NCBI RefSeq assembly: GCF_031755915.1 | Contig: NC_083385.1 | Span: 11,305,001-11,369,000 of the forward strand | Length of the DNA: 64,000 nucleotides | DNA from: Ziziphus jujuba | Lineage: Eukaryota > Streptophyta > Magnoliopsida > Rosales > Rhamnaceae | Direction of reading: 5' to 3' | Shown here: positions 1-12,717 of the stretch, one piece after another | Position numbering within the stretch: the first letter of the stretch is position 1 | Layout: each line of letters begins with the position of its first letter | Translations under genes and position numbers: made by a program | Notes under the pieces: model-generated | What the model was told of the DNA's origin: nothing | Database searches by the model: none | Seen by the model: the letters and a program-made list of their open reading frames with translations, nothing else

Positions 1-1707
1 ACATAAGGAAGATCCATCAGAAGAAACAGATGCGGTCATCTCAGTGCTCTTATCTGGCTTAAAACTTGTGGACTTCTGATTAAGTAAATGCCCTCTACAG
101 GATGAAAGATCATTTTGATAAGCGCTATCAGCTTGAATGGATGACAACTCATTGGTAGCCTCTCTGGAGATCAAAGAACAAGAAACAATCCCTCCATTAA
201 ATAACCTAAACATACCATGATCTGTTGACCAGCTATTATTACTTTCTGACCGAGTTTCTTCTGCTGAGCCTACAGTTAATGGACCATCAGACTGACTTGC
301 AGAAACATGCAAAGCAGATGCTTCAAGTTTATTACATCCTTTAGAGGGAAAACCGGGTAATGTTGAAGGAAAACAGAATGTATGTGAACTGGCACAAACA
401 TTCTCAACATTTACGAAGTTCATTGGATTCCCATTCTCCAAACTAACATCCGAAAACCCCAAACTTGAACCATCACCAAAGGACTGACAAGCATCATATT
501 CTGATGGCTTTAGCAACCCATTCATATAACATGGTTCACATGTAGCGAGGCAAAAAAGGGCACATGATAGAACCACGATTAAATGGAATACGTGGGCTGT
601 ATTAAACAATCCCCTGGATAAACAAAACATATAACACAAGTTACAATCCATGAGAGAATATATTGCGCTGTACGAATTAGTTGTCATTTAAAATGATATA
701 TTGTTTAAACAAAAAAGAAAACACAATAATAGAAACCACAACAATTAAGGAACCAACTTCAACTTTCAACTACTAAATTGGCAACGTTATCTATAAATTT
801 TATTTTTTTCTCTTTACTTTCAAGGATTCTTTCTCATCAGCCAAACATAGTCATCCCAATAAATTGGGTCCTAAAACATAGACCACAATAATGTCTAAAA
901 CTGAACAGAAAAATGGAAAAGTAAGAAACAACAGAAAAAAATTACCAAAAAACAAAAAAAAAAAAAAAAAAAAAAAAGAAGAAGAAGTTGGATTTGCACA
1001 TGATTATTAACCCAAAATCAAACCTTTAATAATTAGCCATATTTATTATTCCCACTTATTATCAACCTATTTCAGACATTCAATCGAAAGCAAGCGACAG
1101 GAGTAATATTAATTCGATAAAATTTTGAAATCATAATTATCCACAACATTTAGCGTCTAAAAAAATTTTAAAAGACTCGATAAAAACGCACGTGAAAAAA
1201 CTAAAAAATAAAAGAAAAAAGAAAAATAAAAAATTAACAGCTCCATTTAGTATTAAAACGCATAGTAAAGAGACTACAGCAATCGATTCTCAACAGAGAC
1301 CTTTTTCAGCTTCCAAAAACCATAAGCTTGGTTTAGAATAACACAGAAAAATTCAATAATGCCCACATAAAAAAAAAAAAAAGGTAACCGGATACAAGAG
1401 AGAGAGAGAGAGAGTAACCAGTGCTCTCGAAATGGAAAAAAAAAAAAAATTATGATCATCAAACAGATTAGAAACAGCCTATAGAAAGTATTATAGCCAA
1501 AACAAGAAGAAAAGAAATCAGTTGGTTTGCAAAAACATAATTCTTTTATATTTTTTCTTTTATTTTTTTTATTTTTTTTGGTTGGAAACATCGAAAAACG
1601 AAATAAACGGCGAAGAAAAAAGGAGTGTTGGGAAAACACCTGAAGTGAAAGAAGGAGAGCTGCTTCAGCTTCGGAGCAGCTCTGACAGTTAGGGTTCGAA
1701 ACTCCAT
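1..1707 (-). CDS. TMEM131-like plant protein, N-terminal part (partial, spliced)
   Basis: The coding part visible here is exon 1 (1707-1640) and exon 2 (613-1, open to the window edge), joined in phase across a 1,026-nt GT-AG intron (1639-614). Exon 1 starts at an ATG after a leader with a TATA-like tract at 1791-1804. It encodes a short basic segment starting [11 protein letters not shown]. Exon 2 begins with RGLFN and gives a hydrophobic stretch ([14 protein letters not shown]), read as a signal peptide or anchor, then a Cys-containing, Ser-rich ectodomain with [17 protein letters not shown] and [10 protein letters not shown]. From memory these blocks resemble the conserved N-terminus of plant TMEM131-like proteins, membrane proteins whose animal relatives act in collagen secretion. 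The TMEM131 domain itself would lie beyond the window. The splice junction is clear; the family name is a recollection and less certain. Confidence 0.6.
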
Positions 1708-1790
1708 GTCTGAGGAAGATAGATGACCATCTGAGACCACCGATGGAGTTTCGGAGGGTTTTCGGCTTCCGATTTCTGTGGCCGGTCTTC

Positions 1791-1804
1791 TATATATATA
1801 TATG
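1791..1804 (-). promoter_or_regulatory. TATA-like tract upstream of the TMEM131-like gene
   Basis: A run of TATATATATATATA lies about 85 bases upstream of the ATG at 1707 on the minus strand. The spacing suits a core promoter, but (TA)n runs are common throughout this window, so this is only a candidate. Confidence 0.35.
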
Positions 1805-1947
1805 TGCTTACAGAGCAAGCACTACCACCTGATAAATAGCGAATGAATGGCCAAGGGAGAATCAAAAGCTAAAACATCCCACACACATACCCAAAGCATA
1901 GTGTTGTTATGAGGTAAAAAAAATAATAATAATAAAATAAAATAAGG

Positions 1948-2390
1948 TGAAATTACCAATCTCGTACCCAACCGAACCTTGAATTACGCACAAGTCCTTC
2001 TGTGAAATCAACGGAAACAAAAAATAAAAATAAACAATTTAAAACTCCTGCGTAACGGGTATAATGGTCATTCTTGACTGAGCTCCCCAACCAAATGGGC
2101 ATTGAAGGGAAGTTCTTAGACTTTGTTGTCCGTATATTTTTAAATTAATTAAAAAAAGTGAGGTTTAAAAAAAAAGTGAAATTACCATTCTCAGACCCAA
2201 CCAAACCATGAATTACGCACCAGACCTTGTATGAAATTAACGGAAACAAAGATAAAAATTTTAAAATTTATAATTCCTGCGTAAACGGTATAATGGTCAT
2301 TCTATTCAGAGCGGCCCCCAACCAAGTGGGCGTTGAAGGGGAAATTCGCAGACTTTGTTGCCCATGTGTTTTTAAATTATTTTAGTTTAT
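1948..2390. repeat. Tandem duplication of about 225 bp, two copies
   Basis: Two diverged direct copies lie side by side, about 1948-2165 and 2175-2390. Shared blocks in order: GTGAAATTACCA, CCCAACC(G/A)AACC, TGAATTACGCAC, ACGGAAACAAA, TCCTGCGTAA, TATAATGGTCATTCT and AGACTTTGTTG. No ORF is conserved between the copies. It looks like a non-coding tandem duplication beside the promoter of the leftmost gene. Confidence 0.8.
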
Positions 2391-4140
2391 TTGATTTATT
2401 TATTCGTTTATTTTGAATTTTGTTTTGGGACCGGGGCAGTCCCTTGTCGAAAGGAGACTTGGTAATTGGTGTGCATGGTACACGAAACGAGTTCAATTAT
2501 CCGAAAAGACCGTTTTGCCCCCTGAGTTACGTGGGCGTATTTGCCAGCAAAAATATAAAAGTGCCCCAAAAAACAAAAAAAAAAACTCGTTGGCTTCGTT
2601 TTTGGCCGGAACCGGCCCCTCGGCGTACCAACAAAGGGCTCTGTCTTCAAGGCTATGTGCGCTAGCAACAAAGCGGTGCTGTGGTAGTTTTGCAATTTAG
2701 TATCAGCTTCAATACTAAATAGTAATAGCAGTGGGCTAAAAAATGTTCACATTTTTAGTAATTTATAATTCTTTTTGCGTGAATTTAAATATAAATACCG
2801 GTAATTGAAAGAGATATTTTTTCTGCTTCAGTAAATTTTAAAGATAACCTTTTTTTTTTTTTTTTCCCCCTTTGTCTGAGAAATTTATTTAATGAGACAA
2901 TTCGGTACCAAATGGCTCGTAGTCGTAGCATACTAAATAAGTCACCTAACATTGAGGCAACGATAGTGTTAGTGGGCCAAGTAGATACGTTGTTTTCCAT
3001 GAAAAGTAAGAATCACGCTCTGTTGTCACTGTTCCTCACACACTCCAGGAAGGGCGCACGTGATATTTTATTTTATTTATTTATTTATTTATTTTCCAAT
3101 TTTGGAATAATTGAAAAATGCACGAGCCAGCCACGCTAGCCCTGGCGGAGGACGGTTCAGCCGTGGACGGCAGGTACCGGGCCAAACGTCAAGTAACAGA
3201 AGACATCTTGGCGGCGCTGTCAAAATCCCCAGATTCCCTCAACCTGTTTGTTCAATCTGCACCGCCCTTTTTGTGGCTCAACGCTTGGATGGATCGTATG
3301 TATTGATTGTGGGACCCGTGCGGGACAAGTGGGCCAGCTGGACGGCACAATTTAGTTTGTCGTGAACCGTGGGTGTGGTGTGGTGTGGTGTGATTTGTGA
3401 AGATGCTGATGAGATCCGATGGCTGAGGATTCGTAGGACATGCTGGCGTACTGGAAAAATGGGTGGTTGTGGTTTGGGTCCATGGACTGGAACGGTAGGG
3501 TGGGACCCTTGATGCGCAGCCTTTTTCATGATGCTCCTGATGTTGTTGTTGTTTTTTAATTAATTATTGTTTGTTTATTAATATATTAATTTCCGATAAT
3601 TTATATCATTAAAAAAAAAATATTTTGAAATGTGCCCTCCATATAAAGAGAGCATCTTTCACTTTCCGTGTAAAATTTAAACTCCCAAAGGATAGCCTTA
3701 AAGGATGTACTTTTTTCTCAAAATCAAATTCTGTGATATTATTATTATGTATATAAATAAAAATAAATAAAAGAATTCGAACACCTTCTATCACCTTATG
3801 GGGCAAGATTTTAGTTTTCATGCACAATTAAAGGGATTATACTTCCATAGTTTTCATGCACAGATGAAGTTAGAATGAATTCATATCTTTCCCATCTTTC
3901 CTATTATAAATGTGTAAAAGTTTGAAAACGTATTTTGAACATGTTTTAAACATGGCAGCTCCATCCATATTCAATTCCCATGTCCTTTTCTTCAAAAATA
4001 AATAAAAATAAATTTATGAGATAATGCTTTTAATTAGCTCTTATCCCATAAAAAAAAAAAAATATCATTTGCGTCACACGAATAGTTTGCAGTATGAAAT
4101 ATTAAATGGATGGCAGAATTTCGAAAGCATGCAAATGGAA
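2391..4140. other. Intergenic DNA with a GC-richer island near 3110-3535
   Basis: No gene was recognised. About 3110-3535 is clearly richer in G and C than its surroundings and carries a (GGTGT)n-like run near 3370-3391. Short ORFs exist there on both strands, but none has a recognisable domain or splice context. It may be an old promoter or a fragment of a captured sequence. Confidence 0.4.
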
Positions 4141-4678
4141 TCTAAAATCGATGATAAGTAGTATATTAATTTATTCTTAATATATATATATATATATTTT
4201 GGGTACAATATTGTAAGTAGTCTATAGCCCTTAGCTGTAACGTTGTGGCACTATCTATACATTAAAAAACTTTTTTTAAAAAAGAAAAAATCTAAATTCT
4301 GATAACGATTTGTTTATTTTATTTTGATAATCATAAGACTTTATATTCTCTCTGCAATTTCAAAATATTATACACAAATATGTGTATGTGTGTATATATA
4401 TGGACACATGTATATTTATATATATATACAAAAAAAAAAATTTTCTATCATATATATATATATATATATATATAATTTTTTTACAATCAAGACCATTCGG
4501 ATAAATTTGTATATGAATCCATGAAAAACATATGCTACAAAAAAAAAAATAAATAAACTTTTATTTAAGATGAAAAATAGAAACGACACAAAAAAAAAAA
4601 AATTCTAAAAACTACTAATTTTATGTCAATTTTGTTCTAAATTTGCATTAGATTTCATCGATCGGTTGTGACCATAAA

Positions 4679-4709
<31 letters not shown>

Positions 4710-6872
4710 CAGAATTTTTGATAAGGACTCCCATTTGCATTATTGCTCACATGCAATTATTGGGTTTCTGCCTGCTGATACAAACCTACAACTATATGTC
4801 AAGAGGTGTGGTACAAGACAAAGATGGTTGATATGACCAAAAGTCTAATTGCAGATAGCTACATTGAAAAAATAATAATAATAATAATAAAGAAAATCAT
4901 GTTTCTACAGTTTTAATATATGTTCATTTATTATCAATGATTATCGAAATCTTAAAATAAATAAGTTATAATTTGTACTTTTTGATTTGTTTTATAAATA
5001 AATAAAATGTACCACCCAGTTATCACTTAGATTTATCTAATTATCTAATATACAATGATGTGTTGAAGGTTTATTACGAAGAAAATGATGTGTTGAAGTT
5101 TTTTTTTTTTTTTTGGGTAAATTTAATACGGGCTTCCCGGTGTGGAGAAAAAGAAAACACAAACATGAATCAGAAAAATATGATGAACCAACAGTCATCT
5201 TTCCTATAATTACGCTCTCTTCCTTGAGTTTCCAGCTTTGTCCTCTAAGTTATCATTATTATTATTATTGTCGCCAAAGTCCTTTTTAAGGTTAAAAAGA
5301 CAAACTTGTCTCTCAAAAAAATAAAAAAAAAGGTTAAGAAGACAAACTTAATTGTTTTTTTTGTTTTTTCTTGGATGCAAAAATATATCAGGCACGTATT
5401 AAAGACTGAAATCTTTTAATCCAAGTACATATCATATTGATGCATAAAAGGCAAATTCTCACTATATTGAATATTAAAAGCGTGCATAATTTACCAAAAC
5501 ATAAATTGAAGATTTTTTTTTTATCATTTAAAATAATTTTTCCTACTTAATATTTGAAATTTATGATTTTATATTTTTTTAAAGGTAAATATAAGTAACG
5601 TACTAATTAAATTATTTTTACTTGACATAAACTGAAAAAAGTCAAGACTTGAAAATGATTTAACTATTAAAGAATCCTACTATTCTAAATTAACCCTGTA
5701 AAGCAATTAATAATGCCACCCCGTTTAATAAGTTATCAATCAAAGTCAAAACACAGTAATATTCTTAAAAGTAAAATTGACTGTTGCTATCTTAATTTCA
5801 AACTACAATCTTTTCACACTTTCCACATGAAAAAAGTATAAAGTTTAAGAATAATTACCTTTTTTTTTAAAAAAAAAAAAAAAGGAAAGAAAGAAAGAAA
5901 GTATACATTTTTCCTTATTGTATATTATCTGGTCCAACTCAAGTTGTAATATTTCACGACTTTGGACTGGAAGAATGTGTTGTAATCTCATTACAATGGA
6001 ACAGTTGCCCGAAAATTGTTCAACAGTTGAAAATAATAATTATCAAAGTAAACAGGATTACAAAAGGTATAAAGAAAAAGAAAGAAAAAAACAACATAAA
6101 AAAACAATCAATTTGGGTGCACCATGTTTGACTCCCGAGAGAAATAAGCTGTGCCCCCGTCAGTCAAGATCATAATCTCCCTCCCAGATTGTCTCGGTTT
6201 GAAGTCCAATCGGACCGTGCGTTGGATAGACTTTTTTAGTTTGATGCCACGTTGTCAACGGTTGGTCCTGGTCCTGATTTCTACCTACGAAACGGTTGAG
6301 CGATGGCTGATCAAGTCAAGCGGAAGTTAATGACATAAAGTGGACCCCACCTAAGAAGCAATTGGGAGTCGACGTTTGGGAATCGTCAGTGTGGGCCCGG
6401 CTGGACATAGCTCCGTCCACATGATGTTTGATTATGCTAAATCATACATGTTTGCTGGGACTTTCTTTGTTTTTGGTAGAAACCAAAAGCGTTCAACAAA
6501 ATATTCAAGGTTGCTGGCTTGTACACGGCTTCTTTTTTTCCTTTTCTTCTGGATTGCAGAGTGACAAACCATGGGTTTTTACCCAATACACGATCTAAAT
6601 TCTAAAAACAATTCCTGATTACGTCTTAAAAAGCCATTAATATGTAGAAATTATGCTCTAGTTGGGTTTGGAAAATAGACTTTTTAGAATCAATAATTAT
6701 CCATAAAGTATCATATTCTATACAAATCCATCCATTCAATTTTTTTATTTTTAATAATATAACTTAACGAATTGTAAAATCTACAACCTTCATAATCCTT
6801 TTTATTTAGGAACTATACATAAAGTTTTTTGTTAGTGATCTCATGTTAAACTGTTTCTTTATACAACGATTA
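4141..6872. other. AT-rich intergenic DNA with TA microsatellites
   Basis: (TA)n runs lie near 4179-4196, 4451-4473 and 4687-4709. Poly-A and poly-T runs are frequent, with an (AAT)n run near 4868-4890. A moderately GC-richer stretch lies at about 6110-6560. No coding region, RNA gene or complete transposon was recognised. Confidence 0.4.
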
Positions 6873-8990
6873 TAAGTTCGAATCTTCTATGTTAAGAAAA
6901 AAAAATTATGCATCCATAAAATGATTATATATAAACTCGTAGACTCACCTGCAGGCCATAAACAATTTGTTGATTTGCATTTTCAATAACCTGCGGCTAC
7001 AAGTTCTGTTGGTTTCAATTTGGGCAGCCAAGGATACAAAAAGCTAATAATTAACACCATTGTTTTGGGATGGGGAAGCCACAGTGCAAGTAGCCACCAA
7101 AAGTCATATACACCAGTTCCATATAAATTATTTTATATGCACATATATATTATATATATATATATATGTGAAATTTGTGTGGATGGTGCATTTTAAGCTT
7201 AATTTCATAACCAGGACCGCACCGATGTGATAAAAGTTCATAAGAGTTTGTGACAAATGTGGCAATCTTCATTTACGAGAAGATAATAGTAATAATACCA
7301 AATTTGTTTAATTGTTTATATGCAGTGGGGTAGTTGAATATGTCTCTGTCATGTTCATCAAGAAGTTCACCTAAGAATCCGTTTTCTCATGCTTTTACTC
7401 TCTGATAATAATATTAATATCTGTGCCGAAAAGGCTTAAAATAATATTGCTGTCATAATTATAGGAATTCTTAACACGTCCGATCATAACGCAGAGAGAG
7501 AGAGAGAGAGAGCATTGTTTTTGGTTCAGTGAAATTGTTTTGGGTTGTATTTGTGGATGTAGCCTATAGGATTGCCCATACAAGTTGAAGCCCACAGTTG
7601 CACTTGCTTGCTTTCTCAAAAATAAGCAGGGGAAGTAACATTTGCTTCGTGCACCAGTTAATGACCATTTTTTTTTTTTTTAATTGTAACAGAAAGTTAA
7701 TACCCTATTTGAAATGCTCAAGTCAAAGATGCTTGAGTCCCCTGTAAAACACGAAACACATATCCTATGCGGTTCTAACATAAATCATGAACCAAAAAAA
7801 AGGGACTGTGGGATATAAACTTAGGGAATGATTTTCAGGTCCATGGCAATAGAATAGTCCACATTACTTGGTCACTTTCCTGCTGCATGCTTCTGTGTTA
7901 AATTTAGTGTTGGATAAGGCATTCATTGATAGAAATCCTTGGCCCAATGCCTTGCGCGGTGGAAATTTGGAATACTGCCACTTCCCTACTACGGAAGAGC
8001 AAAACTAAACTTTTGCCTTGATTTTATTTGGGGCGATCGATCTATTCCTCTATTCATTTAGTATATAGTTAGACAAGTGAGAATCTCTAAGGGATAAAAA
8101 CATTTTAGAAATGCAACAATCGTGTAAAATAACCCAAAAAAAGAGAAAAACAATTTCGAAGTTTCAGTTCTAAAGACCAAATAAAGCACTTCTTTTTAAT
8201 TAAAGTTTTAATTACTTACTCGCATAAACCCACACAAGGGATAATGAGGCCATGCCTCTGAGAGTTGGACTACACCTTAAATAACGTAAACAGTGGATCA
8301 GGGTTTGTTTTACACTCTGTTTCGTCGTGTCAAGCACAAAACGTTTTCAGAAGTCAGAACAACTAATTAGAAAAAGAGTTAGTTTTTGTGGATGAAAAAT
8401 TATACAAAAAACATTCAAAGTTTGTGAATTGTAGATCACCAAACCAAATCGCGTCATTTCTTCTTCTCTCTCTTCTTTTTTTTTTTTTTTCCAATTTTTA
8501 TTTTTTGCATAAATATTAGCACAAATACTTCACATTGGAGAGTCAGTTGGCAATTATAATTGATACTAGTCAAAATTGAAGTTCTTTATGCATAAAAATC
8601 ATAACGGGACTCTTAAAAGAGCAGTCCTACTCTAAGTAATTGATATGATATTTGGCCTACTCGTTCAAGGTTCAAAAGCTGACAAACTTGATAAAAATTA
8701 GACTTTAGTACAGACATTATGTTTTAAGGAGAGTAATCCATATTCTACTAGTTTTATTTTCAAATTTTGAATTCAACGTCTGCAAAGATGTGCTGCAGTT
8801 GTAGACCACATCTGTTCAAATTCTGCTCACCATGATCCATTCACATTAAATAGTACTAAACCACATAACTTAATGGCGAGACAGTAGAATCTCTTACCTT
8901 TTCGGTGCATTAAATTACTTAAAGTGGTTATAAACCAATACTGTTCTTTTCCTAACTTCTAAAACTTCTCCATGGATACACATATATTAT
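6873..8990. repeat. Segmental duplication block X, copy 1
   Basis: This block is co-linear with 14465-16130. Shared stretches include ATTATGCATCCATAAA, TTTGGGCAGCCA, CTAATAATTAACACCATTG, TCATGTTCATC(A/G)AGAAG, GGATTGCC and CGTTCAAGGTT. The two copies contain no common open frame: the ORF at 14574 is frameshifted here. It is therefore best read as duplicated intergenic DNA. A (GA)n run sits near 7493-7512. Confidence 0.85.
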
Positions 8991-9590
8991 ATATAATGCT
9001 ATATGTATTCGTAACACATCCTAGTTAAAATTATAAGCTACAGGCACAAGTATCTCGAGCATGCTCTTGAATTATAATATCATGTTGAAGAATCTCTTAA
9101 GCTATAGCCTATAGTCATAAACACATGTAGATATATAGTTTTGTCAAAACTGGTTTGAATTTTGGTGTTGTGTCCATTATTACTTAGTTTTTTACCTTTT
9201 CATATAAGAATTTAATTTTTAAAAAGTTAAAACTAATTTAAATATTACCAATTACTAATAAATACGTAAACAAAAATTCTACTTGATAATATTTCACTAA
9301 TGGTAAAAAAAAAATAACAATACTTGTATACAAATTGTTAGTGTGTAGTTGTGCCATGCGTACCTAACAGAAAATAATGTTTGTTATGCCACATCAGTAA
9401 CGACTTGTTTTTGTAAAGAGGCTACATCCATATGTATCTAAGATTGAGAAAGTAAATAGCCAAAATAGATTAAAAAAAATAGAAAAGGAAAAAATACGAG
9501 GGGGGCAATTTTTTTATTTTGATTTTTTTTGGGGGCATTTCTTCTTTAAGGTAAAATCTATCTCCAACCATTCTCACGCCTCTGCATAGT
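8991..9590. other. AT-rich spacer
   Basis: No gene, RNA or repeat boundary was recognised between duplication block X copy 1 and the inverted-repeat element that follows. Confidence 0.4.
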
Positions 9591-9599
9591 TTTTAGTGG

Positions 9600-11300
9600 A
9601 AATTAAATTAACTTTTAGTGCCACGTAAAAGTAACAAATTTTTTTTTTTTTTGCATTCAATATTTATTATTTTCAAATTATTAAAAATTGGTCCAAATCT
9701 ATTTAAAATTAATTGAAACTGTGAATAAAATGGGTCATTTATGACACATGACCCTGAAACTGTACATTGGTACTCTGTAAAATGATTTTTGTCTCTTTGT
9801 TTTTTTTTTTTTTTGGGTGTCATTTTTAGCAATTAAATTCAGTAAAAAAAAGATTAGTAAACTAACAAAAAATTAAAATCAAAATAAAATCTAAAAACTC
9901 ACCACTTAATCTGACCAAACAACACATATGTTTTTTTTTTTTCTTTTTTCAATTTTAGCAATCAAATTCAATAAAAAAGATTAGTAAACTAAAAAAAATT
10001 GAAACCAAAATAAAATTTAAAAGCTTACCATTTAATCTGACCAAACAACAAATATGTTTTTTTTTTCTTTTCTTTTTTCATTTTTAGCAATTAAATTCAA
10101 TAAAAAAAAGATTATTAAAATTAAAAAAATTCAAACCAAAAAAAAATCTAAAAAATCATCATATAATCTACCAAACAACACATATGCTTTTTTTTATTTA
10201 TAAAATATGTAGTTTTAATCAAATTTTTACTTCTCCAAAATAAATAACATTATTTTATAAAAATTACTTGATCACTTTTTTTTTTTATAGGTCTTTATGC
10301 CTTTTTTATTTTATTTTAAAATTTGAATCTCGATAACATGTACAGATTATTATTTTTATTTTTTAAAAAAATATACTTGTATTTTTAATACTTTACCAAT
10401 TTATTAAAAGAATAATAGTTCTCTCTTAAAAAAGTTTACAAAATTTCAAGTTTTTTTTCAAAGTTTATAACATATAAAATTTTTTAAACTTTGTTTTAGA
10501 AGAGAGCTATAATTCTTTTAATAAATTAGTTAGCATTAAAAAAATACAAAATACAAATTTTCAAAAATAATAATCTATACATTTTATAGAGATTCAAAAT
10601 TAAATTAAAAAAATAAAGACCTATAGAAAAAAGTGATCAAGTAATAATCTTTATAACATAATGTTATTTTTTTTTTCGGGGAAAAGTAACATTTTTTAAT
10701 ATATATATATATATATATATTATAAAAATTACATATTGTGTGCTTGGATTATATGGTGAGTTTTTAGATTATATTATGGTTAAAAAATTTATGAACTTTG
10801 TTAAGTGAGAGCGATTATTGTTTTAATAAATTACTAAAGTATTAAAAAATACAAATATAAATTTTCAAAAAATAAAAATAATAATTTGTACATATTATTG
10901 ATATTCAAAATTAAATAAAAACTTAAAGTGATCAATTAATTTTTATAAAATAATTTATTTTTTTGGAAAAGTAAAAATTTTGTGGGAATAAGTCTGAGTT
11001 TTTAGATTTTATTTTGGTTTCAAGTTTTTTTTTTTTTTTTAAGTTTACTTATCTATTTTTAGTGAATTTTATTGCAAAAAAATTAAAAAAAAAAAAAAAC
11101 AATTCTACAAGAAATTAAAGTGCAATTTGAAAGTTATGTGAATCACATGTGACTTTTTTTCATGTCTTCTCTTAATTTGAATAGATTTGAACAAATTTAT
11201 ATTAATTTTAAAATAAAGGATATTGGGTGTAAAAAAATTGTACAACTCGTTTAATGAAATAATATGATTTTATAAGATACTAAAATGTAATTTTCTCTAG
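9600..11300. mobile_element. Long imperfect inverted-repeat element (foldback or MULE-like, non-autonomous)
   Basis: The two halves read as imperfect reverse complements about a centre near 10450. Left-arm TTGATCAC(T)n..ATAGGTCTTTATG (about 10270) pairs with CAAAGACC-type sequence near 10618-10640. The left block AGATTAGTAAACT near 9850 pairs with AGTTTACTTATCT near 11040. CATTCAATATTTATTA near 9655 pairs with sequence near 11210-11230. The left arm also holds three tandem copies of about 120 bp (9823-10195), each starting TTTTAGCAAT(T/C)AAATTCA. No ORF of note is present. No clear target duplication was found, so the exact ends and the superfamily are unsettled. Confidence 0.6.
9823..10195. 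repeat. Three tandem copies of a ~120-bp unit
   Basis: Each unit runs TTTTAGCAAT(T/C)AAATTCA, AAAAAAGATTA(G/T)TAAA, an AT-rich middle, AATCTGACCAAACAACA and CATATG, followed by a T tract. The unit lies inside the left arm of the inverted-repeat element. Confidence 0.7.
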
Positions 11301-11369
11301 TTTTATGGTTTTTTTTGGGTTAATTTTTATAGTCTTTTATTAAATAAATAATACGCTGGTTCAAAAAAA

Positions 11370-12489
11370 AATTGAACAATAAGTCCAAATGAAGCAATCA
11401 AGCAAATTAAAGAATTTGCAAAAGCAAATATTAATGTTGAACTTTTCTTTTTTTAGAAAAGTAGCTAGTTATAAACCTATAAACAATAACAAATTCCATT
11501 CAGCATAATACCGGGCGATATAAGTTAATTATAGCTATTTTCGAACCACAACCTAGGGAATATAAATTAATTACAGTATATTTTTGAACCACAAGCCTAT
11601 CAATCTTTTTATTCACTCCTCCTCCCCCCATGAAAAAAGGTATATCAATCTTTTTCAGTGATCGCAAGTACTGGAAGGTAAACAGGGCCGGTGTCTTTCA
11701 AATGTTTAATCATTTAGAAGGTTTACTATCAGCATGCCTAGGGCAATATAAATTAATTATGGCACATTTTTGATCGACAAGCCTATCAATCTTTTTTGTG
11801 GCTGCAAGTACTGGAAGGTCAAGAGGGCGGCCGGTGTCCTTCAAGTGTTTAATCATGAACCATTTTTTTTTTCGTTAAATGAATCTCTCTCTCTCTCTCT
11901 CGCAACGTTGCAAGTCAAAGACTGGAGGGTTTGCTATGCCAATAAATTTTTACTTTTGGATATCCCTAAAAAGCACATTCAATTAAAGCAAAATAGAATT
12001 TATCAAGCAAAAAAAAAAAAAAAAATGTAAAATTTGTATTAGCGTGCGACTCAGTACGATGAGGTCTTTTGGGTAAAACTCAATACGAGGAGATCGATTA
12101 AACTAGACGACAAGTACATGGATCCAAATTAAGAGTTCTACTAAAAGAGAACAAGGACTGGTTAAGGAGAACTAGCTGAGACTATGGGAACCATCCAAGT
12201 AAAACTCATTTATATTAAAAAGTTAGCAGAATGACTATTAGAAGTTTAATCGGATTCTATGAAATACATTATAAATAACCAATATTGGAAAGAGCAAATT
12301 CTCATCATTACTAAACTGCTTTCTGTTTTCATTAATTAAAAAAAAAAAAAAAACCTACTTTCTGTTTATAGACCAAGCTTAATTACACTCTTCTCTTCTT
12401 TTTCTTCTTATTTTTTATTTTAAAAAAAAAATTTAATTCCTCCTTTTACATTTTGTTAAATTTTCTCAGTTCCACTTTATTTTTCATTT
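11370..12489. repeat. 5' flank of duplicated CEP-like unit 1, with internal tandem repeat
   Basis: About 11373-11500 matches 20397-20500 (AAGCAAATATTAATGTTGAA, then AAACAATAACAAA). About 11640-11715 and 11775-11850 are tandem copies of a ~137-bp unit (AAGCCTATCAATCTTTTT, GCAAGTACTGGAAGGT). This motif recurs at about 17610-17690 and 21075-21170, marking the 5' flanks of the other two units. A (CT)n run lies at 11884-11902. Confidence 0.7.
12270..12277 (+). promoter_or_regulatory. TATA box of CEP-like gene at 12490
   Basis: TATAAATA lies about 215 bases upstream of the ATG and is followed by CCAATATTGGAAAGAGCA. That downstream block is conserved upstream of the second unit (near 18285) and of the deleted third unit (near 21795), which supports it as the core promoter and transcript start region. 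Confidence 0.6.
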
Positions 12490-12717
12490 ATGGATCACAA
12501 ATTCAAGCTCACATATAAATATGCAATCCTCGCAGTTCTAATTATTGCCTGCCATAAAATTCTCTGTATGGAGGGAAGGCAGGTAAAACCAATGATGTAC
12601 GAAAAAAATTTGGGAACCACATCATCTGGTAACAGCCCAGGCGGCATGGGCCATTCATTTGGAGAAGGCAATGAAGATGTTGAACCAACTGATATGAAAG
12701 TTATATTTAGGCATTAG
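12490..12717 (+). CDS. Secreted CEP-like peptide precursor, C-terminally truncated
   Basis: A 75-residue precursor. Residues 11-26 are hydrophobic (YAILAVLIIACHKIL) and act as a signal peptide, followed by the cluster-wide MEGRQV block. The peptide core near residues 41-55 reads LGTTSSGNSPGGMGH. Compared with the CEP consensus (xFRPTxPGxSPGVGH), the first two prolines are Thr and Ser and there is an extra Gly. Paralogues at 18415 and 23143 continue with SS.AT.FVTGF..D.PPP. Here the frame instead ends after VIFRH, and that missing tail is found about 400 bases further on (13118-13180). The peptide core is intact, so a mature peptide could still be made. Expected role: apoplastic signalling peptide, by family resemblance only. 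Confidence 0.65.
   Translation: MDHKFKLTYKYAILAVLIIACHKILCMEGRQVKPMMYEKNLGTTSSGNSPGGMGHSFGEGNEDVEPTDMKVIFRH

Noticed and set aside
1546..1818. 90-residue minus-strand ORF with an alternative start upstream of the TMEM131-like exon 1
   Set aside because: It reads through the splice donor at 1639 into the intron. The shorter frame from 1707 splices in phase to exon 2.
4324..4524. ORFs rich in Tyr-Ile or similar repeats (also at 21474, 42131, 43537, 47571, 48215, 57431)
   Set aside because: They are translations of (TA)n microsatellites and have no other coding features.
6838..6900. tRNA-like TTCGAATC motif
   Set aside because: No cloverleaf-compatible flanking sequence or matching box A at the right distance was seen.
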